From positions 80,485-144,484 of the forward strand of contig JAPMTS010000047.1 in assembly GCA_026552955.1 (NCBI GenBank): a DNA stretch of 64,000 bases. The letters are read 5' to 3'. Under the pieces are notes generated by a model. The model saw only the letters and a list, made by a program, of their open reading frames with translations, ran no database searches and was not told the origin of the DNA. The translations under genes and the position numbers were made by a program. This document shows positions 1 through 6,691 of this stretch, one piece after another; within the stretch, counting starts at the first letter, position 1; the number at the start of each line of letters is the position of its first letter. This DNA is from Candidatus Methanoperedens sp. GTDB taxonomy: Archaea; Halobacteriota; Methanosarcinia; Methanosarcinales; Methanoperedenaceae.

Positions 1-2
1 CT

Positions 3-596
3 GTTAAATACTTTTTCATTACACCGCTTATTTTCTTTGTAGTCTTTGCAATATGTTTTGGAATACTTCTCCTCACAAAATATCTTGAGAAGATCAAGAA
101 GATAAGGAACTACATTCATGCATATGCAATTGCTGGGGTCGTATTATCGTTTGTAGGGATTGCTATCCTCATTTATTTTGGTTCTTATAACTGGAATCCC
201 GGTATCCTGATATATAGTCTTGTACCAGCCATAATATTGACCGAAATCGTTAAAAGAATATCTCCATCGATCAATATGACATATCTTCGAAGCAGGATGT
301 ATTCATTTGCGATATTTTCATTTCTGCTCGATTCATTCACAACATATATTGGTGTTGACTTATTTGGTTACATAAACAAACATCCTTTCAGTTCGTTCCT
401 GGCGTCCATTTTTGGAACAGGGGCAGTGCTGATCCCTCTTTCCTTGATTTTGGCCATATTGATAGTCTTTCTGCTTGAAAAGGATTCCAGGGAAGATCAT
501 AATGAAGATGAGAAATACATATTGACATTGACTTTAATTGTCCTTGGTTTCTCAATGGGTGCCAGGAATTTACTGGCGATGACTTTTTGGATTTAA
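3..596 (+). CDS. DUF63 family membrane protein, 5' end cut by window
   Basis: The reading frame is open from the first bases, so the N-terminus lies outside the window. The visible 197 residues are strongly hydrophobic, with about five membrane segments separated by short charged loops. The C-terminal pattern, a hydrophobic helix followed by GARNLLAM, resembles the end of archaeal DUF63 integral membrane proteins, whose biochemical function is unknown. A Met codon at 237 could be mistaken for the start, but the upstream coding is continuous and hydrophobic. No partner gene is visible. Confidence 0.7.
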   Translation, partial: VKYFFITPLIFFVVFAICFGILLLTKYLEKIKKIRNYIHAYAIAGVVLSFVGIAILIYFGSYNWNPGILIYSLVPAIILTEIVKRISPSINMTYLRSRMYSFAIFSFLLDSFTTYIGVDLFGYINKHPFSSFLASIFGTGAVLIPLSLILAILIVFLLEKDSREDHNEDEKYILTLTLIVLGFSMGARNLLAMTFWI

Positions 597-708
597 TGTT
601 TGTTCATCATCGTTTGTTTACGGTTTTCTTGCCCTGTACAGGGAAAGTGTTCCAAAAAGCGTCATGAACCTTGCGGTAGGAATTCCTGTCCATACTTTAA
701 TTCCTTTA

Positions 709-1308
709 TTAAACCTTTGAGAAAAGTTTAGTATATTTCTTTTCAAACTCTCCCTGGCATGTGGTGCAGCAAAAGAAATAGTCTTTGTCGTCAAATTTCT
801 TTTTTACAGCGTCTCCTGTCATTTTCTTATCACAATAAGAACATGTCAGGGTTATACTGGAAGAAGCCAGGGGGATAGTTGAATCCTTTGTGAATGCATT
901 TTTTACGGATAATATGCGGATGTTATTCACATCAGTAAGATTTATCCTTTCCTGTATTGCAAGGATCCGCCGCATATCTCCTGCTACCCTTGACACTATA
1001 GCTGTGTCAGAATCAGAGGTTACATACAGTTCCTTAACCTCTTCAAGCCCCCGGAGCTCTTGCGTTATCCTGCTGACTGCGCCCGGCTTTGCATTTACAA
1101 TTAGTATCGCTTCGGTTATTCCCAGCTTATTGTTATCGATATCTATGGTGAATTTCCTGATAACCCCGAGTTCAAGCATCCTGTCTACACGGCTCTTGAC
1201 CGTGGGAATGCTTGTAAGACAGCACTTTGCTATTTCCTGGAATGATTCCCTGCTATTGCTCTGCAAATAGGCCAATATCTTTACATCGAGATTATCAAGT
1301 TCTATCAT
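709..1308 (-). CDS. Lrp/AsnC-type regulator with C-terminal TRASH metal-binding domain
   Basis: A predicted metal-responsive DNA-binding protein of 199 aa. Residues 1-60 form an AsnC-type helix-turn-helix (LDVKILAYLQSNSRESFQEI...), residues 62-145 an alpha/beta domain like the Lrp effector domain, and residues 156-192 a TRASH domain with Cys156, Cys159, Cys180, Cys181 and Cys184. TRASH domains bind metals, and archaeal HTH-TRASH proteins are known copper-responsive regulators; copper as the ligand here is inference. A perfect 8-bp inverted repeat lies just before the start codon, between it and a TATA-like sequence, which predicts autorepression. The same palindrome occurs twice before the polyferredoxin gene at 2889, the likely target. 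Confidence 0.85.
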   Translation of the reverse strand: MIELDNLDVKILAYLQSNSRESFQEIAKCCLTSIPTVKSRVDRMLELGVIRKFTIDIDNNKLGITEAILIVNAKPGAVSRITQELRGLEEVKELYVTSDSDTAIVSRVAGDMRRILAIQERINLTDVNNIRILSVKNAFTKDSTIPLASSSITLTCSYCDKKMTGDAVKKKFDDKDYFFCCTTCQGEFEKKYTKLFSKV

Positions 1309-1312
1309 AGTA

Positions 1313-1331
1313 GTTTACATACAATGTAAAC
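1313..1331. promoter_or_regulatory. Palindromic operator before the TRASH regulator
   Basis: GTTTACATACAATGTAAAC is a perfect 8-bp inverted repeat around a 3-bp centre. It ends 5 bp before the regulator's start codon, with a TATA-like AGTACTTATG just upstream on the minus strand, so it would cover the transcription start of a leaderless mRNA. The same TTTACAY-N3-RTGTAAA pattern recurs at 2802 and 2856, which supports a shared operator and autorepression. Confidence 0.75.
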
Positions 1332-1448
1332 ATAAGTACTTAACGATATTCTTCCTCACTATCTCCTTATAATAACTGGGATATAACCAAAAATCAAGAA
1401 ATGAACGCAATATGAATTGGTCACAACTGAGTTTCAGGGTTGTAAAGA

Positions 1449-2381
1449 CTATATTTCTAAAATTTGCTCATCCCGCGATTTTTCTGCTTCGCCAGGGTAT
1501 ATTCCTGCCGTTATAGACTGATATACAACCTCCTTGTTGAAATCCTCTAATTTCAAGCGGTCGAGGCAGCTTCCAAATCGCTCTCCAATATTTGTATGGT
1601 GCTTTGACCATTCGATTATTTTTCTAAATACAGCGACTGTTTCTTGAGCTGTATTTACTTCTATAAACTCCCTTCCATGTCTTGGATTTCGTCCAACTTT
1701 TCCACCAATGAATATCTTCAGTCCTCTCCTACCTTCAAAGATAAGCCCTTCTGGACATGATCCAAGACAATAGCCGCAGAGTTTGCATCTATTCTGAAGG
1801 ATGCTTGCTTTTCCATTTTCCACCAAGATAGCTTTCTGGGGGCATATTGTGGTACAGGCTCCACATCCCGTGCATTCAGTAGATATTGCTGGTCTTATTA
1901 CGCCCATTACTCCAATATCGTTTTCCTGGGGCTTTGCACAAGCATTGGGACATCCTGCAATTGAGAATTTCATTTTTACAGGCATATCCTCACAAAAAAA
2001 TTCCTTGTCCAGCAGGATTCCGAGGCTGTAGGTATCGATTATACCATGACAGCATTCATGGTTTCCCGGGCATGCAACGATATTCCGGACGCGTGATCCA
2101 AAAGATCCCGGCGGTGTACAGTTGGATTCCAGTTCTTCCGTGATTATGTCGAGATAATCGATACTGATATCCGGGATCTGGATACCCTGGCGGGTAGTGA
2201 TGTGTATATACCCGCTGCCGTATTTTCTGGCGATACCGCTGATTCCCTGAAGCTGTTCTGATGTAACATTACCACAGGGAATGCGGAGTCTGACCGCAAA
2301 AAGGTCTTTTTGTCTCTGTTTCATATATCCAGATTTCTTTAAAGTTGCTAAGTCAAGTTCTTTCAGTCTCATTATGTACAT
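1449..2381 (-). CDS. Small siroheme/4Fe-4S sulfite or nitrite reductase-like protein with ferredoxin domain
   Basis: A 310-aa single-subunit relative of sulfite/nitrite reductases. Residues 25-80 match the half-domain with the ITTRQGIQIP signature. The siroheme-[4Fe-4S] ligands are present as Cys104-x5-Cys110 and Cys144-x3-Cys148. A two-cluster ferredoxin insert follows (Cys170/173/176/180 and Cys199/202/205/209). It is about half the size of assimilatory enzymes and resembles the small Fsr/Dsr-like proteins of methanogens, whose substrates are mostly unproven. Met4 (2372) is the better start: a TATA-like AAATATAA sits about 26 nt before it, as expected for a leaderless message. The TRASH regulator lies downstream; no TTTAC operator was seen upstream. 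Confidence 0.82.
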   Translation of the reverse strand: MYIMRLKELDLATLKKSGYMKQRQKDLFAVRLRIPCGNVTSEQLQGISGIARKYGSGYIHITTRQGIQIPDISIDYLDIITEELESNCTPPGSFGSRVRNIVACPGNHECCHGIIDTYSLGILLDKEFFCEDMPVKMKFSIAGCPNACAKPQENDIGVMGVIRPAISTECTGCGACTTICPQKAILVENGKASILQNRCKLCGYCLGSCPEGLIFEGRRGLKIFIGGKVGRNPRHGREFIEVNTAQETVAVFRKIIEWSKHHTNIGERFGSCLDRLKLEDFNKEVVYQSITAGIYPGEAEKSRDEQILEI

Positions 2382-2443
2382 GATGGAAAGTTATATTTAA
2401 TATTGATTTTGGTTTAAAATTTGAAAGTTTCTCCTTTAATTTA

Positions 2444-2750
2444 TTAAATTTTTGAAGATTTTTTTTTGAAAATGTGAAAAATATAAGAAAAGGCAGTGGC
2501 ATAGACTTCTCCATAGAATCTTAAATTCCATAAATAATCAGTATATGCTCCAAATGTGACACCAAAAGCAGATACCAATACCCCCATCATCGAAAGCTTA
2601 CAGTTAAGCCCGATATGATAGCAAGAGGCTGAAGCCTGTGCCCTCCGGAACCTGAAAATATAACTGGTACAGGCGGAAAGCAGCAGGGTTTCATGATCGT
2701 AACTATTCCTGCAAAAAAACCATAAATATTGAAAGTTCTGATGGTTGCAT
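2444..2750 (-). pseudogene. Decayed N-terminal part of a CcdA/DsbD-like membrane protein
   Basis: Reading the minus strand across two frame changes reconstructs the N-terminus of a cytochrome c biogenesis (CcdA/DsbD) transmembrane protein. A start at 2750 (MQPSELSIFMV) runs into a seven-T tract near 2719. One extra T would continue as FFAGIVTIMKPCCFPPVPV. That frame ends at a TGA at 2587-2589, and another frame continues as MMGVLVSAFGVTFGAYTDYL until a stop at 2444. The GxxAGIxTxxxPC pattern and the later GLTxSF/GVLVS pattern are those of CcdA. Only about 100 of the usual 200 or more residues remain. CcdA-family proteins move reducing power for thiol or metal-site chemistry, which fits the redox/metal neighbours. 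Confidence 0.65.
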
Positions 2751-2801
2751 TTGATTTTTTAACCTGCCTATTTATTGACTTTTTGAGAAACTATATCCTA
2801 C

Positions 2802-2818
2802 TTTACATATGGTGTAAA
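2802..2818. promoter_or_regulatory. Operator copy upstream of the TATA box of the polyferredoxin gene
   Basis: TTTACATATGGTGTAAA matches the TTTACAY-N3-RTGTAAA palindrome with one arm mismatch. It ends 4 bp before the TATA box at 2823-2830, where the TFB recognition element lies. Its centre is 54 bp from that of the second copy, about five helical turns, so both sites face the same side of the DNA. Confidence 0.7.
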
Positions 2819-2822
2819 CAAA

Positions 2823-2830
2823 GTATAAAT
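2823..2830 (+). promoter_or_regulatory. TATA box of the polyferredoxin membrane protein gene
   Basis: AGTATAAATAC is preceded by an A-rich BRE-like ACAA. The predicted transcription start about 26 nt downstream is near 2853-2856, at the left edge of the second operator. This gives a leader of about 35 nt containing GGAG at 2876-2879 before the ATG at 2889. Confidence 0.65.
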
Positions 2831-2855
2831 ACCCGGAGGTACATGATATATTTAC

Positions 2856-2872
2856 TTTACACTATGTGTAAA
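2856..2872. promoter_or_regulatory. Operator copy over the predicted start of transcription
   Basis: TTTACACTATGTGTAAA is a perfect 7-bp inverted repeat around a 3-bp centre. It lies just downstream of the predicted +1 for the gene at 2889. A bound protein here and at 2802 would block both initiation-factor binding and promoter escape, the arrangement expected for an archaeal repressor. Confidence 0.75.
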
Positions 2873-2888
2873 TATGGAGTAAAACAAA

Positions 2889-4547
2889 ATGAATCAAAAA
2901 CTATTGATTTTAAGTGTGATTTTATTATTGTTTGCATTGGCTTTACCCGCGAATGCGAATGAAATGGATAATATGAGTACAAGTGACTCAAACACAATGA
3001 ACATGGATCAACCTGACGCAGGACATGGCACGGAAGAACCTGCTGCCCCCCATAGTGCGGGTGGGGATGTGAACTGGTATGCGATAGCATTATTTGTTGC
3101 CATAATTGGAATTGCGGGATATTATACTTCAAAAACAGAAAAACTCAGGAAGATCAATTTCCTGAATTATCCAACGTTAAAATCTCTTCTTAAAAGTCGC
3201 TGGTATCCCCTGATTTTCGTGTTGCCTACGATGATAATATTCGCAATAATCGTGATACAACTTTTCTTTGGCAGTGCCGAAGCATCTTCAAATTTTGGCT
3301 CCATCATGATGTGGATATTGCTCTGGCCCATTTTACCCGTCCTTTTCCTGCTGTTCGGGAGACTGTGGTGTTCTGTCTGTCCCCTTTCACGAGTGAGCGA
3401 TGAAGTGCAAAAAAAAGTGGGCATGCACAGGAAAGTGCCAAAATTTCTTCAGACGTATGGTGTCTGGATCATTATATTCGCATTTCTTGTAATAACATGG
3501 TCTGATGTTATCTTTGGTGTTGTTGAATCTCCTCTTAATACGGGAATTCTCTTATTATTCATATTAATAGGCGTGGTTTTCATGGGAGCAGTATATGAAA
3601 AGAGAGCATGGTGCCGTTATTTATGTTTCCTTGGCGGACTTTCAAGTAACTATTCCATGAGTTCAGCACTTGAACTCAGGGCAGATAGCGAAATCTGCAA
3701 GACCTGCAAGACGCCTTTATGTTATAAGGGGGATGGAAAAACAGAAGGCTGTTCGATGTTTGAATATCCAAGGACCATGGATTCCAACCGTGCCTGCAAC
3801 TTCTGCTCTAATTGCATAAAGACCTGTGATCATGATGCAATAAGAATAACCCCGCGTCCACCCACAAGCGAACTCTGGTTCATCAAGAAACCGAGGTTTG
3901 AAGAATCATTCCTTGCCACTGCTTTGATCGGGATCGTTGTAAGCCAGACGATGATAATGCTTGAGGTATGGGAACCTTTCATGCACTGGTTTGAAAATAC
4001 CACTGGCATCACGAATTTCACTGTTGCCTGGACATTGATCTTTGCTGGGGCAATGTTAATACCGCTCTTGCTTATGCTGGCCGCAAGTTTTGTTTCAAGC
4101 AGGATGTCAGGAGAAACATCGAATTCCAGTATAATATCCGACCAGACTGCAAAATTGGGCGAAGGAGCGAGAAATTCAGTTGAAACGACTATGTCCAGTT
4201 TCAATCGCTATGGGTATGCTCTTATTCCCCTGGGGCTTGGAATACACCTTGCGCATAATGCCAAGCATTTCCTTGGTGAAGGTTTTGCTATATTTTATAG
4301 TTCGGCGTCTCTTGTGGGATGGAATATCACAGGGAACCTGTCCATATTAAACATGCCTACGATACAGGTTATCCAGTATATTCTTTCGATACTTGGGGTC
4401 CTGGGCGCCATATATACGGCATATAAGATATCCACGAATAATCCCAATTCAAGGTCATCCGTGTTGCCTTATATCGTATTGATATTCATGTTCGGCATCA
4501 TAGCACTGTGGATGTACTCTATACCCATGGCTGCGCGGGCGCACTAA
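2889..4547 (+). CDS. Secreted-N-terminus polyferredoxin membrane protein (NapH/CcoG-like)
   Basis: A 552-aa membrane protein. A signal-like helix (residues 1-23) is followed by an extracytoplasmic stretch rich in Met, Asp and His (about residues 24-60), as in copper-binding tails. Several transmembrane helices then flank Cys motifs: Cys161-x2-Cys164-Pro, a CRYLC motif near 240, then CKTCKTPLC and CNFCSNCIKTC, typical of NapH-type polyferredoxins that pass electrons across the membrane. The C-terminal third adds five or six more helices. Two palindromes at the promoter match the one before the TRASH regulator, so metal-controlled expression is likely. A role in periplasmic metal-site reduction or assembly is inference; the physiological partner is unknown. 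Confidence 0.8.
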   Translation: MNQKLLILSVILLLFALALPANANEMDNMSTSDSNTMNMDQPDAGHGTEEPAAPHSAGGDVNWYAIALFVAIIGIAGYYTSKTEKLRKINFLNYPTLKSLLKSRWYPLIFVLPTMIIFAIIVIQLFFGSAEASSNFGSIMMWILLWPILPVLFLLFGRLWCSVCPLSRVSDEVQKKVGMHRKVPKFLQTYGVWIIIFAFLVITWSDVIFGVVESPLNTGILLLFILIGVVFMGAVYEKRAWCRYLCFLGGLSSNYSMSSALELRADSEICKTCKTPLCYKGDGKTEGCSMFEYPRTMDSNRACNFCSNCIKTCDHDAIRITPRPPTSELWFIKKPRFEESFLATALIGIVVSQTMIMLEVWEPFMHWFENTTGITNFTVAWTLIFAGAMLIPLLLMLAASFVSSRMSGETSNSSIISDQTAKLGEGARNSVETTMSSFNRYGYALIPLGLGIHLAHNAKHFLGEGFAIFYSSASLVGWNITGNLSILNMPTIQVIQYILSILGVLGAIYTAYKISTNNPNSRSSVLPYIVLIFMFGIIALWMYSIPMAARAH

Positions 4548-4569
4548 GAAAACATCAGAGAACAAGAAA

Positions 4570-4607
4570 CACAGGGATTTAGTAAATCTTCTGTGCTTCC
4601 TTTTTTT
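4570..4607 (+). terminator. Hairpin plus T-tract after the polyferredoxin gene
   Basis: CACAG at 4570 pairs with CTGTG at 4591-4595, with an inner GATTTA/TAAATC pairing. Seven T residues follow at 4601-4607. It lies just past the stop codon at 4547. Confidence 0.6.
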
Positions 4608-4610
4608 CTT

Positions 4611-4962
4611 TAAAACAAATATTATCTGACTAATATTGCAAATGGTGATTTAATTCGAGTCAGGCACTTGATCCTCATGTCAATAGAGAACGATTTAGAG
4701 AAGAATGGTGGTCTGACCAATGCAGTTGTATTAGATTGCAAAATGATGCAATCATAATGCTGACATTATACCGACTGAATATCTTGACAATATCGCTTTC
4801 ACGAAATATAGCTTAGGGTAATGTTTGGGAAAAATCATTTAAACCTAATAACCATCAATATTATTCGGTGGTATTGAAAAAAGCAGGTTGAGGAGTGGGT
4901 GGTTTATACATTTCAATAGTGGAATAGCAAACATAAAACATTTTTAATAAATATAAAAAAAG
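4611..4962. other. AT-rich stretch without a recognisable gene
   Basis: No intact gene is visible. A short open stretch near 4625-4757 encodes a protein-like fragment (NDLEKNGGLTNAVVLDCKMM) that I could not assign and that may be a gene remnant. On the minus strand at about 4863-4920, a CACCCACTCCTCAACCTGC-like segment resembles the 3' half of the small-RNA element at 5011, which suggests a broken inverted copy. AATGTTTGGGAAAAA at 4820 recurs near 5463. Confidence 0.4.
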
Positions 4963-5010
4963 TTTATTGCAATCGTAAATCTTAAATATCATATATGATT
5001 AAATGAAAAG

Positions 5011-5064
5011 TAATGGGCAGGAAATTTTTTTTAAGATACCACCCACTCCCCTACCTGTCCATTA
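5011..5064 (+). ncRNA. Small-RNA-like element, copy A (terminal stem, conserved loop)
   Basis: TAATGGGCAGG (5011-5021) pairs with CCTGTCCATTA (5054-5064), giving an 11-bp terminal stem with one G-U pair. The loop holds a T8 tract, then AAGATACCACC and a C-rich segment. A TATA-like TTAAATAT at 4982-4989 has its centre 26 nt before the first stem base, so the stem would begin at +1. A palindrome, ATCATATATGAT, lies between. Two further copies at 39086 and 39232 keep the stem with different sequence and keep the loop, which indicates selection on RNA structure. No coding potential is visible. It could instead be a mobile palindromic repeat. Confidence 0.6.
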
Positions 5065-5115
5065 TACCACTATAATCGAATATACGAATGTATATTGGGA
5101 TAGTCACCAAAGCTG

Positions 5116-5298
5116 TCACTTTATTCTCGTTATCTTTGCAGGCTTATATTTCATCATTTCTCCGAGAAGATTTTCGCCAGTTACAACCTTGACTCCGTCT
5201 TTCATCCATAGGACGAATATTTTTTGTATGGCAGCTATGGATTTATGACTATTCATTCCATCGAACATAGCCTTGGCTAATCCTTTATCTAATATCAT
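5116..5298 (-). CDS. Small hypothetical protein
   Basis: A 60-aa reading frame (MILDKGLAKAMFDGMNSHKS...) with soluble, protein-like composition and an AGGTG ribosome-binding-site-like sequence about 10 nt before the ATG. No family is recognised. It is followed on the same strand by the copy-A RNA region, which is encoded on the opposite strand, so the two would be transcribed convergently. Its reality rests on composition and the RBS only. Confidence 0.35.
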   Translation of the reverse strand: MILDKGLAKAMFDGMNSHKSIAAIQKIFVLWMKDGVKVVTGENLLGEMMKYKPAKITRIK

Positions 5299-5452
5299 TT
5301 TATTTTCACACCTTTTTCTTATAATTTTTAGCTATTCCAGAAGGTTGGATTCATTTTTCAGAAGGAAGTCAACAATGTAATTCCATTATCATGTCACTAT
5401 TTATGAAACTTCTAAACATTATAATGATAATATTACATATAAATATTTCGGC

Positions 5453-5478
5453 ATGTTTGGGCAATGTTTGGGGAAAAA
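5453..5478 (+). repeat. Short direct repeat of ATGTTTGGG before a TATA-like sequence
   Basis: ATGTTTGGGCA is followed at once by ATGTTTGGGGAAAAA, then GATATATATAG. A third instance, AATGTTTGGGAAAAA, is at 4820. The repeats could be an upstream activator site for a plus-strand transcript, but no gene follows on that strand until 6115. Confidence 0.35.
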
Positions 5479-5571
5479 GATATATATAGATTAGAAAAAA
5501 AATATAAACACAAATTTCAGGAATGACCTGAGAAGCTTAAAACTGTACCAAATATTTTTGATAAGCGACAA

Positions 5572-5850
5572 TCACAGTTTTGACTTCTCATTATCAAAAG
5601 AATAGAGACTTTCTGCGATATTATTTGAAATTAAATATAAATCAGGGTATCCAAGGTGGTTTTTCATAATCATTCCATGTTTGACCAGGACCTCAAGAAG
5701 ATGCCCGATGGTTTTATAATCCATATTCAAAGCTGTTGCCAATTGATTAACGTTATAAGTAAGACGTTTCAAGATTAATGCCCGGGTCTTTCCTCCATGT
5801 GTTCCTTCAATCAGATAGCATAAGAGCTTGTTTTATTTTTTGGATTTCAT
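5572..5850 (-). pseudogene. Winged-helix regulator with early stop codon
   Basis: The minus strand from ATG 5850 reads MKSKK, a TAA (5833-5835), then NKLLCYLIEGTHGGKTRALILKRL and on through NVNQLATALNMDYKTIGHLLEVL to a stop at 5572. This is a complete small archaeal ArsR/MarR-like winged helix of about 90 aa, the LIEGTHGGKTRA...NQLA...DYKT type. Only the sixth codon is a stop. Translation could restart at the TTG at 5772, but that would delete the first helix. I read it as a recent nonsense mutation; a sequencing error would give the same picture. Confidence 0.6.
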
Positions 5851-6114
5851 TAATTTTTGTTTAAGAGAGTCTTTTGTCTGCTCTTCTGCTTTTTTTGCGT
5901 AAAAAAAAACACCCTTTTTGCGCAGGTTTATTCAGTTCTCCAGATTCGGAATGGCTATTAACTCCAGTGTGATAGCCAATGCCATCACTCACCCGATATC
6001 CATGTTTTCAATACATCAGAGATACATCTCATATCCTTCATGTCTGGGAGAGAGTCTGTACTCTTACAGACATAGATTAGCTTTATCAGCGTTCAGTCAA
6101 AGTAGAACCAAACC

Positions 6115-6639
6115 ATGGAAATTAAAGTAATTAGAAGCCCGGACAGGAAAAAGACCATTCAAGCCAGGATGGTCGAGGACACTCTTCATGTATATCTCCC
6201 TCTTGGAATGCAGCATGAAGAGGAAAGAAAAATCATCGAAAAAATGAAAAAGAAAATCGATAAAAAAATGCATAAAAAACAAATCAATAATGACGATTAT
6301 CTTATAACCAAGTTTGATGAATTCAACGTCAAGTTTTTTCAGGGGAAGCTGAAGGTCAATTCCATTGAATTTGTTACAAATCAAGAGAGGGTGAACGGCA
6401 GTTGTACACCGAACAAAGGCACAATTCGGCTATCTCACAAACTTCTGGATATGCCGAAATGGGTTCTGGAATATGTTATTATGCATGAGATGACCCATCT
6501 GGTTTATCCCAACCATTCAAAAGAATTCTGGGTGAAGGTTAGCGAATATGAATATACTGAGAGAGCCAGAGGATTCTTAATGGCTAAAGGAATGGAGATA
6601 GAACAAATTGAGAACAATGGCGATAAAAGCAGAAAATAA
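6115..6639 (+). CDS. YgjP/WSS1-like zinc metallopeptidase
   Basis: A 174-aa protein of the YgjP (DUF45) metallopeptidase family. The N-terminal half carries the RSPDRKKTIQARMVEDTLHVYLP motif typical of the family. The zinc site is HEMTHLVYPNHSKEFW near residues 126-141: HExxH with a downstream His in the family's HxxxFW context. The family usually runs 170-240 aa, so this is a short but complete version. Substrates are not established for archaeal members. It stands alone, convergent with polC. Confidence 0.85.
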   Translation: MEIKVIRSPDRKKTIQARMVEDTLHVYLPLGMQHEEERKIIEKMKKKIDKKMHKKQINNDDYLITKFDEFNVKFFQGKLKVNSIEFVTNQERVNGSCTPNKGTIRLSHKLLDMPKWVLEYVIMHEMTHLVYPNHSKEFWVKVSEYEYTERARGFLMAKGMEIEQIENNGDKSRK

Positions 6640-6691
6640 TCTTTTTACCCAATATCTAAACAAACTAACCATGGTTTTTCATCTTTTATAA

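Noticed and set aside
2729..2962. Plus-strand frame covering the promoter of the polyferredoxin gene
   Set aside because: It spans the operators, the TATA box and the true start codon, and its sequence is not protein-like.
5918..6130. Frame upstream of the YgjP-like gene
   Set aside because: It lacks an RBS, has no recognisable features and runs into the start of the real metallopeptidase gene.
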